This document shows, piece by piece, positions 1-9,350 of a stretch of 38,975 nucleotides of DNA (within the stretch, counting starts at the first letter, position 1; each line of letters starts with the position of its first letter). The translations under genes and the position numbers were made by a program. The notes beneath the pieces are model-generated. The model ran no database searches. It was not told where the DNA came from and saw only the letters and a program-made list of their open reading frames with translations. Source of the DNA: Tannerellaceae bacterium (GTDB lineage: Bacteria; Bacteroidota; Bacteroidia; Bacteroidales; Tannerellaceae); the NCBI GenBank assembly GCA_031276545.1, contig JAISMW010000048.1, positions 1-38,975 on the forward strand. Reading direction: 5' to 3'.

Positions 1-804
1 TTTTGGCTTAAGACAAAATCGAATTGTCTTAAGACAAAACCGTTTTGGCTTAAGACAAAACCGAATTGTCTTAAGACAAAACCGAATTGTCTTAAGACAG
101 TATGTCGTCGTCTAAAGACGGTGAGCCGCTGTCTTAAGACAAAACCGAATTGTCTTAAGACAAAACCGAATTGTCTTAAGACAGTACGTCGTCGTCTTAA
201 GACAGTGAGCCGCTGTCTTAAGACAAAACCATTTTGTCTTAAGACAAAACGCCGCTGTCTTAAGACAAAACGGTTTTGTCTTAAGACCATTCGGTTTTGT
301 CTTAAGACAATTCGGTTTTATCTTAAGCCGGCAGCGTTTTATCTTAAGCCGGCGGCGTTTCGACTTAAGCCGGCGGCGTTTCGTCTTAAGTCGGCGGCGT
401 TTTGGCTTAAGACAGTACGTCTCCGGCTTAAGCCGGCGGCATTTCGGCTTAAGACAGTACGTCTCCGGCTTAAGCCGGCGGCGTTTCGGCTTAAGCCGGC
501 GGCGTTTCGTCTTAAGCCGGCGGCGTTATGTCTTAAGCCGGCGGCGTTTCGTCTTAAGCCGGCGACGTTCTGTCTTAAGCCGGCGGCGTTTCGGCTTAAG
601 CCGGCGACGTTCTGTCTTAAGCCGGCGACGTTTCGGCTTAAGCCGGCGACGTTCTGTCTTAAGCCGAAATGCCGCCGGCTTAAGCCGGAAGCGTACTGTC
701 TTAAGCCAAAACGCCGCCGGCTTAAGAGAATTTGCCTCCGTCTGAAGCCGGTTTGCTTTCATTTTAAGCCCATTAGCCTCCATCCGAAGCCGGCGGGCTT
801 CCGT
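1..804. repeat. 21-bp tandem array with palindromic CTTAAG core
   Basis: About 38 units occur in exact 21-bp register, with CTTAAG (or a one- or two-base variant such as CTAAAG, CTGAAG, CCGAAG) at position 7 and every 21 bases after it to 784. No insertion or deletion breaks the phase. Two subfamilies are visible: AT-rich units with AAGACAAAACCGAATTGTCTT-like spacers at about 1-320, and GC-rich units with CCGGCGGCGTTTCGG spacers at about 320-700. The right edge (733-804) decays, as array edges usually do. Many units are self-complementary (AAGACAA paired with TTGTCTT), so the region could form serial hairpins. The array continues past the left window edge. Its function is unknown. Confidence 0.95.
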
Positions 805-852
805 CCGGTGTTGCTCAGCCGGCGATTTATCCTTATTTTTGGCCGCTTTTAA
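1..852 (+). CDS. possible heptapeptide-repeat ORF, open at left edge
   Basis: The frame starting at position 1 stays open for 283 codons to a TAA at 850-852. It reads as a heptad repeat of the form x-L-K-[TP]-x-x-x because the repeat unit is 21 bp. Candidate internal starts are only GTG (for example 121). Because CTTAAG is palindromic, the opposite strand also encodes L-K in every unit, with an open frame at 526-897. Openness is therefore expected from the repeat alone and is weak evidence for a protein. No signal peptide or known domain is seen. I regard it as probably non-coding. Confidence 0.15.
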   Translation, partial: FWLKTKSNCLKTKPFWLKTKPNCLKTKPNCLKTVCRRLKTVSRCLKTKPNCLKTKPNCLKTVRRRLKTVSRCLKTKPFCLKTKRRCLKTKRFCLKTIRFCLKTIRFYLKPAAFYLKPAAFRLKPAAFRLKSAAFWLKTVRLRLKPAAFRLKTVRLRLKPAAFRLKPAAFRLKPAALCLKPAAFRLKPATFCLKPAAFRLKPATFCLKPATFRLKPATFCLKPKCRRLKPEAYCLKPKRRRLKRICLRLKPVCFHFKPISLHPKPAGFRPVLLSRRFILIFGRF

Positions 853-898
853 TGACTGAACCGCGCGTTGCGGATGTTTTTTCCTTACTTTAAACACA

Positions 899-2917
899 AT
901 GAAGATACGATTCGATACTTCTTACTTTTCGCTGCAAATGTTCCGCCTCGCGGCGGTACTGGCGCTTATCGTGCTGATGCAGTTTCTCTACCGGGCGGTG
1001 TTCCTGCTCGCCTACGGCGCCCATACGGGCTGGGAGCTTTATCTGAAGGACCTGCCCTTCGGCCTCTTCCAGGGGCTGCGTACCGACCTTCAGGCCGGAC
1101 TGTATGTGCTGCTGCCGCTGACGGCTGTCGCGCTGCTGTCGGGCTTCACGGGACGGAATTTCCTGACGGCCGCGGGGCGAATCTGTGCCGGGATAGCCTC
1201 CGGCCTGTATGCGGGGATTCTGCTGACGGATTTTTACTACTACCGGTATTTCGGCGGCCACTTCAGCACCTCGGTGTTCGGCATCGTCTACGACGATACG
1301 GAAAGCGTCCTGCAGTCCATCCGCGAAGACTATCCGCTGGTGGGGATTCTCCTCTTCTTCTTCGCCCTGAGCTTTGTCCTCTGGCGTCTGACGGGAAGGA
1401 TCTACCGCTGCGACAGCTTCCGGAGAGCGGCTCCGAAACGCTCCGGACACTGCGTCGCCCTGCTGATGCTCCCCGCTGCGGCTCTGCTGATGCGCGGCAG
1501 TACGGGAACCTTTCCGCTGCGAAACCACGACGCGATGGTGTCGAAGCACAGCTTTGTCAACATGGTTTGCATGAATCCCCTGCTTTCGCTCAAAGACGCC
1601 TGGTCCGACCACGCCTCCGGACGAGACGTCCCGGACGCCGCGGAGCTGCTGCGCGGAGCAGGCTATACCTCGGAAGCGGAAGCCGTGGCCGACTTCCTGG
1701 GCGTTCCGGTCGACAGCCTCCGGGGCGATCCGTCGGAGCTCCTGCGGGAACGAACGGCGGATGACGCCTTCCTGCGGGAAAACCCTCCCCACGTGGTCTT
1801 CCTGCAAATGGAGTCGATGGGCACCAACGGCCTGTCGCTCCAGAGCGACAGCCTCGATGTACTGGGACGACTCAAGGAAGAACTGCCCCACTGCCTCTAC
1901 TTCCGGCACTTCCTGCCCTATACCGCCGAAAGCACCATCGGCAGCCTGGAAGGACTCCTCATATCCAATCCTTCGGCCTACGTGACGCAGAGCGCAATGG
2001 AAAACCGTCAGGCGGCGGCCTCGGCCGTACTGCCCTTCCGGGAGGCAGGCTACGTGACGCGCTTCGTGACCGGCTCGAAGCAGGGCTGGCGCAACATCCA
2101 CTCCTTTCTTCCGGCTCAGGGCTTCGACTTCGTAGAAGGACAAGAAGCCATCCTCCACGATGTGCCCGGAGCGGAAATCCAGGACTGGGGAGTATTCGAC
2201 GGCTATATGTTCCAACAAATCCTGCTGGATCTGGAGCGAGCCTCCTCGCCCTGTTTCATCTACGGGATGAGCATCACGAACCATTCGCCCCACCGGCTGC
2301 CCAGCGGCTACCGCTTCTCCGGCGTCGCAGTGAGCAATTCGCTGAAAGGCCGCCTGCTGGACGATGCCGAATATACCTACAGAGGACTGGCCACCTTCCG
2401 CTACGCCAACGACTGCCTGGCCGACTTCATCCGCGCCGTGCGCACCGGTCCGCTGGCCGACCGGGTGATCATCGCCGTCACGGGCGACCATCCCTTCAAA
2501 GGATTCCTGAAGCCCCGCGACGGCGATCTGTACGACAAATACGGCGTCCCCTTCATCCTCTTCGTTCCCCCGCGATACCTGAAAGGACAAACGCCCGACA
2601 CGTCGCGCCGGGGCTCCCACCGGGACATATTCCCCACCCTGTTCCATCTCTCGCTGCCCGACGTCGAATATTACCGCTTCGGAAGCAATCTGCTGGACGC
2701 CGAATCAGCGCCGGCGGAAGCCTTCAGCCCGGGGAACGCCCTCATCGGCGACAGTTGCGCAATAGACCTGCAGACAGGCTTCCGCTACCTGAACCGGCAG
2801 GACAGCACATTCGTCCTGCACGACGACGCCGGACTGTCCGCCTCGCTCGAACGACGCTACCGCGTCTGGGCGACCCTTTCGCGCTATGTACTGCTCCGTT
2901 CGTTCAATTCCCGCTGA
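899..2917 (+). CDS. LTA synthase family membrane sulfatase / phosphoglycerol transferase-like protein
   Basis: A 672-residue inner-membrane enzyme of the alkaline-phosphatase/sulfatase superfamily. Residues 1-170 contain about five hydrophobic membrane segments, and the catalytic domain follows from about residue 295. Visible active-site motifs match the LtaS layout: a metal-binding Glu in MESMG (E305), a likely nucleophile in AESTIGS (T346, S345 possible), ITNHSPH, and the metal ligands in VTGDHPF (D530, H531). Family members transfer phosphoglycerol, phosphoethanolamine or similar groups to surface glycans or lipids; the substrate here is not readable. The ATG at 899 directly follows the repeat array. 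No clear promoter is visible between the array and the start. Confidence 0.85.
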   Translation: MKIRFDTSYFSLQMFRLAAVLALIVLMQFLYRAVFLLAYGAHTGWELYLKDLPFGLFQGLRTDLQAGLYVLLPLTAVALLSGFTGRNFLTAAGRICAGIASGLYAGILLTDFYYYRYFGGHFSTSVFGIVYDDTESVLQSIREDYPLVGILLFFFALSFVLWRLTGRIYRCDSFRRAAPKRSGHCVALLMLPAAALLMRGSTGTFPLRNHDAMVSKHSFVNMVCMNPLLSLKDAWSDHASGRDVPDAAELLRGAGYTSEAEAVADFLGVPVDSLRGDPSELLRERTADDAFLRENPPHVVFLQMESMGTNGLSLQSDSLDVLGRLKEELPHCLYFRHFLPYTAESTIGSLEGLLISNPSAYVTQSAMENRQAAASAVLPFREAGYVTRFVTGSKQGWRNIHSFLPAQGFDFVEGQEAILHDVPGAEIQDWGVFDGYMFQQILLDLERASSPCFIYGMSITNHSPHRLPSGYRFSGVAVSNSLKGRLLDDAEYTYRGLATFRYANDCLADFIRAVRTGPLADRVIIAVTGDHPFKGFLKPRDGDLYDKYGVPFILFVPPRYLKGQTPDTSRRGSHRDIFPTLFHLSLPDVEYYRFGSNLLDAESAPAEAFSPGNALIGDSCAIDLQTGFRYLNRQDSTFVLHDDAGLSASLERRYRVWATLSRYVLLRSFNSR

Positions 2918-2923
2918 ATCGCC

Positions 2924-2931
2924 TATCTTTG
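2924..2931 (+). promoter_or_regulatory. Bacteroidota -7 promoter element
   Basis: TATCTTTG matches the Bacteroidota -7 consensus TAnnTTTG. It lies 28 bases before the ATG of the M20 hydrolase at 2959, in the 41-base gap after the sulfatase gene. No clear -33 TTG element is visible, so the gene may also be read from the upstream gene. Confidence 0.5.
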
Positions 2932-2958
2932 CCGCTCATTACCTAATAAAAGAACAAG

Positions 2959-4266
2959 ATGACAAACTTATTCCGACCAACAAACCAATCCGGGCGAACC
3001 CTCAGGAGCATACTCCTGCTGTCGCTCGCCCTCGCCTCGCTTTCCGCCTCTGCACAGAAAGCCGTCCGCACAGAAACCATTGCAGAGAAAGTACAAGCCG
3101 CCGACAGCTACATCCGCCAAGTACGCGGATACCTGCACGAACACCCCGAACTCTCGTCCAAGGAATTCGAAACCACCCGTTTCCTTCAAGAAGAAGTATC
3201 GAAGATGGGACTTCCCGTCGTCAAAGTACCGGGCACCGGCTTCTACGCCATCCTCGACACCCGCAAACCGGGCAAGACCATCGGACTGCGTACCGACATC
3301 GACGCACTGCCAATCCTCGAATCGCCGACGAACCTGAAGCAGCCAAAGACACGGATCTCCCAAGTCGAAGGCGTCTCCCATGCCTGCGGACACGACGGTC
3401 ACATGGCCGTCCTGCTGGGCGCCGTCCGGGTACTGACGGAACTGAAAGATCAACTCCGCGGACGAATCGTCTTTATCTTCGAAGAAGGCGAAGAAACCAG
3501 CGCCGGCATCGCCGCCATGGTGGAAGCCCTCCGTCCGCTGCAAATCGACGCCTTCTACGGCAATCACCTGGCCTCGGCCTTCGATACCGGCGTCTTTGCC
3601 ATCCAGGGCGGACCGCTGATGGCCGGCGCCGCCACGGTAGCCTTCGACGTCATAGGACGCGGCGGACATGCCTCGCGCCCCGACCTGTCCATCAACCCCA
3701 TCTTTGCCGTCGCCAATATCCTGACCGGCATTTCCATCGCCTGGAACAACCAGCGCAACATCACCGAAACCCTCACGCTGGGCATTTCCCAGATACACGG
3801 AGGCGAAGCCGACAACGTCATCCCCAACTCGGTATACGTCGGCGGGACAGTACGCTTCTTCAACCGGGCAGAAGCCGAAAAAGCCTTCGTCCTCTTCCGC
3901 AAAGTAGCCGAAGACATCGCCCGCGCCCACAACTGCACCGTACGCTTCCACGACGATATGGGCGTCATCCTCGACCCCGTCATCAACGACAAAGCCCTGG
4001 CCGAATTTACCCTCCGCGCAGTAAAAGAACTCTATCCCGACAGGATTTTCGAAGGCGACGGCAAATGGTACGCCGCCGAATCCTTCTCGCAATACAGCAC
4101 CCTGGCGCCAAGCATCTTCCTCTTTGTAGGAATCCGCAACGAATCGCTGGGCAGCGGCGCCGAACACCACAACGACCGCTTCGACCTCGACGAAGACGCC
4201 CTCCGGTATGCACTGGGCGGCATGGTGCAATTCGCCGTCAGATACCTGGCCTCCCCCGTATACTGA
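2959..4266 (+). CDS. exported M20 family amidohydrolase/peptidase
   Basis: A 435-residue zinc amidohydrolase of the M20D type (hippurate / IAA-amino-acid hydrolase / N-acyl-amino acid deacylase group). An N-terminal signal peptide ends near SASAQK. Family motifs in order: HEHPELS, GLRTDIDALPI, HACGHDGHMA (metal ligands), EEGEETSAG (catalytic Glu pair), and GRGGHASRP in the dimerisation lid domain. Length is normal for the family. It probably removes acyl groups from amino acids or small peptides in the periplasm; the exact substrate cannot be told from sequence. The ATG at 2959 is chosen because it gives a complete signal peptide. Confidence 0.88.
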   Translation: MTNLFRPTNQSGRTLRSILLLSLALASLSASAQKAVRTETIAEKVQAADSYIRQVRGYLHEHPELSSKEFETTRFLQEEVSKMGLPVVKVPGTGFYAILDTRKPGKTIGLRTDIDALPILESPTNLKQPKTRISQVEGVSHACGHDGHMAVLLGAVRVLTELKDQLRGRIVFIFEEGEETSAGIAAMVEALRPLQIDAFYGNHLASAFDTGVFAIQGGPLMAGAATVAFDVIGRGGHASRPDLSINPIFAVANILTGISIAWNNQRNITETLTLGISQIHGGEADNVIPNSVYVGGTVRFFNRAEAEKAFVLFRKVAEDIARAHNCTVRFHDDMGVILDPVINDKALAEFTLRAVKELYPDRIFEGDGKWYAAESFSQYSTLAPSIFLFVGIRNESLGSGAEHHNDRFDLDEDALRYALGGMVQFAVRYLASPVY

Positions 4267-4310
4267 CACGACGGCACAACACCCGCGCCTCAATCCCCCC
4301 TGTCCTCTCT

Positions 4311-4338
4311 TTTCCCCCTCCCGCAAAGGAGGGGGAAA
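4311..4338. terminator. hairpin after the M20 gene
   Basis: An 11-bp perfect stem (TTTCCCCCTCC paired with GGAGGGGGAAA) encloses a 6-base loop, CGCAAA. It lies 45 bases after the M20 stop codon and before the next promoter. There is no real T-run after it, so it may be a weak terminator or a dispersed hairpin repeat. Confidence 0.55.
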
Positions 4339-4359
4339 TCATTTATTGCAATCCCGGTA

Positions 4360-4388
4360 TTGCAATCCAAGGATTTTTACTAATTTTG
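4360..4388 (+). promoter_or_regulatory. promoter of the AAA ATPase gene
   Basis: TAATTTTG at 4381-4388 fits the -7 consensus TAnnTTTG. A TTG at 4360-4362 sits 18 bases upstream as a -33 element. The predicted start site precedes the GTG at 4425 by about 30 bases, which supports that start choice. Confidence 0.65.
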
Positions 4389-4424
4389 TTCGCGCAAACA
4401 GACAGTCGAAGCAAGAGCAAAGCA

Positions 4425-5603
4425 GTGGAATCATTTTATCGCACACATAATTATTTACTCGAACACACCTGTTCGCCCGTCCGGCGCCTGCTGATGGACG
4501 AAATCAACTGGAACGACCGCCTGATAGGCATCAAAGGATCGCGCGGAGTAGGCAAAACAAGCTTTCTGCTGGACTACGCCCGCGAGTTCTTCGGAGCAGG
4601 CAACAGGGAATGCCTGTACATCAATCTGAACCATTTTTACTTTACCGAACGAAAACTCTCCGACTTTGCCGGAGAATTTTACAGCCGGGGCGGCAAAGTA
4701 CTGCTGATAGACCAGATGTTCAAATACCCCGACTGGTCGAAAGAACTGCGCTTCTGCTACGACAGCTATCCGGCGCTGAAGATCGTATTCTCCGGATCCT
4801 CAGTCATGCGTCTCAAAGAAGAAAACCCCGACTTGTCGGGACGCGCCGTATCGTACAATCTCCGGGGATTCTCGTTTCGCGAATACCTGAACCTTACGGC
4901 CGGCGCCTCCTTCCCCGTATATTCGTTCGACGAACTCCTGGCCGATCACCGCCGCATAGCCGAATCCGTCTGCAGGAAAGTAAATCCCGCAGATTTCTTT
5001 CCGGACTACCTGCATCACGGATACTACCCCTTCTATCTCGAAAAAAGAAACTTCTCCGAAAATCTACTCAAGACCATGAACATGATGCTCGAAGTAGACG
5101 TATTGTACATTAAGCAGATCGAACAAAGCTACCTGCCCAAACTCCGGCGACTGCTCTATCTGCTGGCCATTACCGCCCCCTCGGCGCCCAACATCAGCCA
5201 ACTGAGCAAGGATATAGAAACCAGCCGGGCTACGGTGATGAACTACATCAAATACCTCACCGACGCACGGCTCACCAACATGCTCTATACCGAAGGCGAA
5301 ACATTCCCCAAAAAACCGGCCAAAGTCTATATGCACAATACCAACCTGATGTATCCCGTCCGCCCGTCGGAAGTAAACGCACAGGCGCTGCGCGAAACAT
5401 TTTTCTACAACCTCCTGCACAAAGATCACCGGCTCAATACGGGCGTCCGCAACGTGCATTTTACAGTCGACGGAACCTACCGCTTCTGCGTAGAAGAATC
5501 ACCCCGGACAAGAAACAACCCCGATCTCTATTACGCCATCGACCGGATGAAAACAGGACAGGAAAACCTGATCCCACTCTGGCTGTTCGGCTTTTTATAC
5601 TGA
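4425..5603 (+). CDS. AAA family ATPase of the DUF4143-type group
   Basis: A 392-residue P-loop ATPase. Walker A is GSRGVGKTS (residues 38-46); a Walker B-like strand is VLLIDQM (about 92-98); a sensor-like VFSGSS follows at about 121-126; the C-terminus ends in IPLWLFGFLY, as in this Bacteroidota family. A longer reading frame runs upstream, but that part is a shadow of the M20 gene. The GTG at 4425 gives the family-typical start (MESFYRTHNYLLE) just after a good promoter. Walker B has D-Q where most AAA proteins have D-E; I cannot tell whether this is family-wide. Such genes are common in Bacteroidota and their role is unclear. The gene ends 28 bases before the oxidoreductase start. Confidence 0.8.
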   Translation: MESFYRTHNYLLEHTCSPVRRLLMDEINWNDRLIGIKGSRGVGKTSFLLDYAREFFGAGNRECLYINLNHFYFTERKLSDFAGEFYSRGGKVLLIDQMFKYPDWSKELRFCYDSYPALKIVFSGSSVMRLKEENPDLSGRAVSYNLRGFSFREYLNLTAGASFPVYSFDELLADHRRIAESVCRKVNPADFFPDYLHHGYYPFYLEKRNFSENLLKTMNMMLEVDVLYIKQIEQSYLPKLRRLLYLLAITAPSAPNISQLSKDIETSRATVMNYIKYLTDARLTNMLYTEGETFPKKPAKVYMHNTNLMYPVRPSEVNAQALRETFFYNLLHKDHRLNTGVRNVHFTVDGTYRFCVEESPRTRNNPDLYYAIDRMKTGQENLIPLWLFGFLY

Positions 5604-5631
5604 AAGAAAAATAAGTGTTACATAAAATTAA

Positions 5632-8600
5632 ATGCAAATGACTAAGAAGAAAAAATTCCTAACCTGTGACGGAAATCAGGCAGCAGCACATATCTCGTAT
5701 ATGTTCAGCGAAGTGGCTGCAATTTATCCCATCACGCCATCCTCTACGATGGCCGAATACGTAGACGAATGGGCGGCGGCAGGCCGCAAAAACATTTTCG
5801 GCGAAACAGTCCTGGTGCAAGAAATGCAGTCGGAAGGCGGAGCAGCCGGAGCCGTACACGGATCACTCCAGGCCGGCGCGCTGACCACCACCTACACCGC
5901 CTCGCAGGGACTGCTGCTGATGATCCCGAACATGTACAAAATAGCAGGCGAACTCCTTCCCTGCGTATTCCATGTCTCGGCACGCGCCATAGCCTCCCAT
6001 GCACTGTCGATCTTCGGCGACCACCAAGACGTGATGGCCTGCCGGCAAACCGGTTTTGCCATGCTGGCGGAAGGCTCCGTGCAGGAAGTAATGGACCTGG
6101 CGGCGGTAGCCCATCTGGCCACGCTCAAATCGCGCGTACCCTTCGTAAACTTTTTCGACGGCTTCCGCACTTCACACGAAATACAGAAAATAGAATCGCT
6201 CGAAGCCGACGACCTGGCACATCTGATAGACCGAAAAGCCCTGTCCGAATTCAGAGCACGTTCGCTGAATCCCGAAAACCCCGTAGCACGCGGCATGGCC
6301 GAGAATCCCGACACCTACTTCCAGCACCGGGAATCCTCCAACAAATACTACGAAGCCGTCCCCGCCATCGTGGAAGAATACCTGAAGGAACTCTCCGCCA
6401 TCACCGGACGCGCATACGGCCTGTTCGACTACTACGGCGACAGCGACGCCGAACACATCATCATCGCCATGGGATCAGTCACCGAAGCCATCCGCGAAGC
6501 CATCGACCACCTGAGAAGCCAAGGCAAAAAAGCCGGACTGGTAGCCGTACACCTGTACCGCCCCTTCTCCGCCAAACATTTCCTCTCCGCCCTCCCCTCC
6601 ACCGTGAAGCGCATCGCCGTACTTGACCGCACCAAAGAACCGGGCGCCAACGGCGAGCCGCTGTATATGGACGTAAGAGACTGCTTCTACGGACACGAAA
6701 ACGCCCCGCTCATCGTAGGCGGCCGCTACGGACTGTCATCGAAAGACACCACCCCGGCACAAATCCTCGCCGTATACGAAAACCTGGCGCTGCCCCTCCC
6801 CAAAAACGGATTCACCATCGGCATCGTAGACGACATAACCTTCACATCCCTTCCCCAGCAGGAAGAAATCGCCCTCGGAGGCGAAGGAATGTTCGAAGCC
6901 AAATTCTACGGCCTGGGAGCCGACGGAACAGTGGGAGCCAACAAAAACTCCGTCAAGATCATCGGCGACAATACCGACAAATACTGCCAGGCCTATTTCT
7001 CCTACGACTCGAAGAAATCCGGCGGATTCACCTGCTCCCATCTTCGCTTCGGCGACAACCCCATCCGCTCCACCTATCTGGTGAATACCCCCAATTTCGT
7101 AGCCTGCCACGTACAAGCCTACCTCCGGATGTACGACGTAATCCGCGGACTCCGCCCGAACGGCACCTTCCTGCTGAACACCATCTGGAACGCCGACGAG
7201 CTGGAAAAAAACCTGCCGAACAGAATCAAACGCTACTTCGCCCGCAAAAACATCACCGTATACTACATCGACGCCACCCGGATAGCCCAGGAAATAGGAC
7301 TCGGAAACCGCACCAACACCATCCTCCAGTCCGCCTTCTTCCGCATCACCAAGGTAATCCCCGTAGAACTCGCCATTGAACAGATGAAGAAATTCATCGT
7401 CAAATCCTACGGAAAAAAAGGCGAAGACGTCGTAAACAAAAACTACGCCGCCGTAGACCAGGGAGGAGCCTACAAACAGCTCGCCGTAAAACCCGAATGG
7501 GCAAACCTCCCCGACGAAACAAACGACCGGAAGAAAGACCCCGACTTTATCGAAAACGTCGTACACGTCATCAACGCACAGGACGGCGACCGCCTGCCCG
7601 TCTCCACCTTTGCAGGAATAGAAGACGGCACCTGGCAACAGGGAACGGCCAAATACGAAAAACGCGGCGTAGCCTCCCACGTCCCCGTATGGGAATCGGC
7701 CAACTGTATCCAGTGCAACAAATGCGCCTACGTATGCCCCCACGCCTCCATCCGCCCCTTCGTGCTCGACGAAACCGAACAAGCCGGAGCGCCCTTCGAC
7801 ACAATGCTGAAAGCCACCGGCAAGCAATTCGACGGCATGAAATTCCGCATCCAGGTATCCGTGCTCGACTGCCTCGGATGCGGCAACTGCACCGACGTAT
7901 GCCCCGGCAACAAACAAGGCAAAGCGCTGAAAATGGTAGAACTGGAAACCCAACTGAAAGAAGCGCCCAACTGGACATACTGCGCCGGCGAGGTAACAAG
8001 CAAACAGCATCTGGTAAACGTCAGCGCAAACGTGAAAAACTCCCAGTTCGCCACCCCCCTGTTTGAATTCTCCGGCGCCTGCTCCGGCTGCGGCGAAACA
8101 CCCTATCTGAAACTGCTGACCCAACTGTTCGGCGACCGGCAAATGATAGCCAACGCCACCGGCTGCTCCTCCATCTACTCCGGATCCGTACCCTCCACAC
8201 CCTATACGGTAGACGAAAACGGACGCGGACCGGCCTGGGGAAACTCCCTCTTTGAAGACTTCGCCGAATACGGACTGGGAATGACCCTGGCCGAAGACAA
8301 AATGCGCGAACGCGCAGTAGAAAAAACCAAAGCCCTGCTGGCCATCGAATGGACACAGCAGCGCGTCAAAGACGCAGCGCAGGCATGGCTCGACAACCGG
8401 AACGACGGCGGCGAGGCAGGCAAAAAAGCCGCCGAAGACTACGCCGCCGCCCTCGAATGGGGCGTCGCTACGATCGATGAAACAATTAAATACTTTGAAC
8501 AGGCAGGACCGTCGCACGCCGAACAACTCGAACAGATGAAAGCGCTGAAAGCCTCCGGCGCAACCACCTGCCCCTGTCCCGCCTGCACGCTCTGCGGAGA

Positions 8601-9303
8601 ACTGCTCGAACTGAAACCCTATTTCAGGAAACGCTCCCAGTGGATCATCGGAGGCGACGGCGCCTCATACGACATCGGCTTCGGAGGCCTCGACCACGTA
8701 CTGGCCTCCGGACGCAACGTCAACGTCCTGGTGCTGGATACGGAAGTATATTCCAACACCGGCGGACAATCCTCCAAAGCCACGCCGGTAGGCGCCATCG
8801 CCAAGTTCGCCGCCGCCGGAAAACGCATCCGCAAAAAAGACCTGGGGCTGATAGCCTCCACCTACGGATACGTCTACTGCGCACAAATCGCCATGGGAGC
8901 CGACCAGGCACAAACCCTCAAAGCCATCCGCGAAGCCGAAGCCTACGACGGCCCTTCCATCATCATCGCCTACTCACCCTGCATCAGCCACGGACTGAGA
9001 GCCGGCATGGGAAAAAGCCAGCAAGAAGAAGCCGACGCCGTAGCCTGCGGATACTGGCACCTCTGGCGCTACAACCCCGCCCTCGAAGCCGAAGGAAAAA
9101 ACCCCTTCACGCTGGACAGCAAGGAACCCGACTGGAGCAAATTCCGGGAATTCCTGAAAGGCGAAGTACGCTATTCATCCGTACTAAAGCAATACCCCGG
9201 CGAAGCCGCCGAGCTTTTCGCCGCAGCACAGGAAAACGCAAAATGGAGATACAACAACTACAAGCGCCTTGCCAAACAGCAATGGGGCGTTGAACAAGAA
9301 TAA
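5632..9303 (+). CDS. nifJ: pyruvate:ferredoxin (flavodoxin) oxidoreductase
   Basis: A 1223-residue single-chain enzyme that oxidises pyruvate with CoA to acetyl-CoA and CO2 and passes electrons to ferredoxin or flavodoxin, central to anaerobic metabolism. N-terminal TPP/pyruvate domain (YPITPSSTMAEYVDEW near residue 32), a domain with GANKNSVKIIG near 440, then a two-cluster ferredoxin domain (C692, C695, C698, C702 and C747, C750, C753, C757). The C-terminal TPP domain supplies the third cluster (C817, C820, C845, C1117) and the TPP motif GGDGASYDIGFGG near 1006. All expected cluster ligands are present. A second ATG at 5638 is an equally possible start. A strong terminator follows, so it is transcribed alone or with the preceding ATPase. 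Confidence 0.97.
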   Translation: MQMTKKKKFLTCDGNQAAAHISYMFSEVAAIYPITPSSTMAEYVDEWAAAGRKNIFGETVLVQEMQSEGGAAGAVHGSLQAGALTTTYTASQGLLLMIPNMYKIAGELLPCVFHVSARAIASHALSIFGDHQDVMACRQTGFAMLAEGSVQEVMDLAAVAHLATLKSRVPFVNFFDGFRTSHEIQKIESLEADDLAHLIDRKALSEFRARSLNPENPVARGMAENPDTYFQHRESSNKYYEAVPAIVEEYLKELSAITGRAYGLFDYYGDSDAEHIIIAMGSVTEAIREAIDHLRSQGKKAGLVAVHLYRPFSAKHFLSALPSTVKRIAVLDRTKEPGANGEPLYMDVRDCFYGHENAPLIVGGRYGLSSKDTTPAQILAVYENLALPLPKNGFTIGIVDDITFTSLPQQEEIALGGEGMFEAKFYGLGADGTVGANKNSVKIIGDNTDKYCQAYFSYDSKKSGGFTCSHLRFGDNPIRSTYLVNTPNFVACHVQAYLRMYDVIRGLRPNGTFLLNTIWNADELEKNLPNRIKRYFARKNITVYYIDATRIAQEIGLGNRTNTILQSAFFRITKVIPVELAIEQMKKFIVKSYGKKGEDVVNKNYAAVDQGGAYKQLAVKPEWANLPDETNDRKKDPDFIENVVHVINAQDGDRLPVSTFAGIEDGTWQQGTAKYEKRGVASHVPVWESANCIQCNKCAYVCPHASIRPFVLDETEQAGAPFDTMLKATGKQFDGMKFRIQVSVLDCLGCGNCTDVCPGNKQGKALKMVELETQLKEAPNWTYCAGEVTSKQHLVNVSANVKNSQFATPLFEFSGACSGCGETPYLKLLTQLFGDRQMIANATGCSSIYSGSVPSTPYTVDENGRGPAWGNSLFEDFAEYGLGMTLAEDKMRERAVEKTKALLAIEWTQQRVKDAAQAWLDNRNDGGEAGKKAAEDYAAALEWGVATIDETIKYFEQAGPSHAEQLEQMKALKASGATTCPCPACTLCGELLELKPYFRKRSQWIIGGDGASYDIGFGGLDHVLASGRNVNVLVLDTEVYSNTGGQSSKATPVGAIAKFAAAGKRIRKKDLGLIASTYGYVYCAQIAMGADQAQTLKAIREAEAYDGPSIIIAYSPCISHGLRAGMGKSQQEEADAVACGYWHLWRYNPALEAEGKNPFTLDSKEPDWSKFREFLKGEVRYSSVLKQYPGEAAELFAAAQENAKWRYNNYKRLAKQQWGVEQE

Positions 9304-9350
9304 CCCCACCCCATTTCCTGTCCTCCGCCCCCCAGTACAGACCCGACAGC

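Noticed and set aside
526..897. Minus-strand 123-codon Lys/Arg-rich frame over the 21-bp array
   Set aside because: Its openness follows from the palindromic CTTAAG unit being L-K on both strands; no independent evidence of translation.
890..2647. Long minus-strand frame (585 codons) opposite the sulfatase gene
   Set aside because: It is antisense to a clear enzyme gene in GC-rich codon use, has no recognisable domain and no start context; it is a shadow frame.
2886..4424. N-terminal 513 codons of the long frame that runs into the AAA ATPase
   Set aside because: Over the M20 gene it is Arg/Pro/His-rich shadow sequence. The real gene starts at the GTG at 4425 after its own promoter.
6736..8526. 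596-codon minus-strand frame inside the oxidoreductase gene
   Set aside because: Gly/Val/Phe-rich antisense shadow of the oxidoreductase reading frame; no domain.
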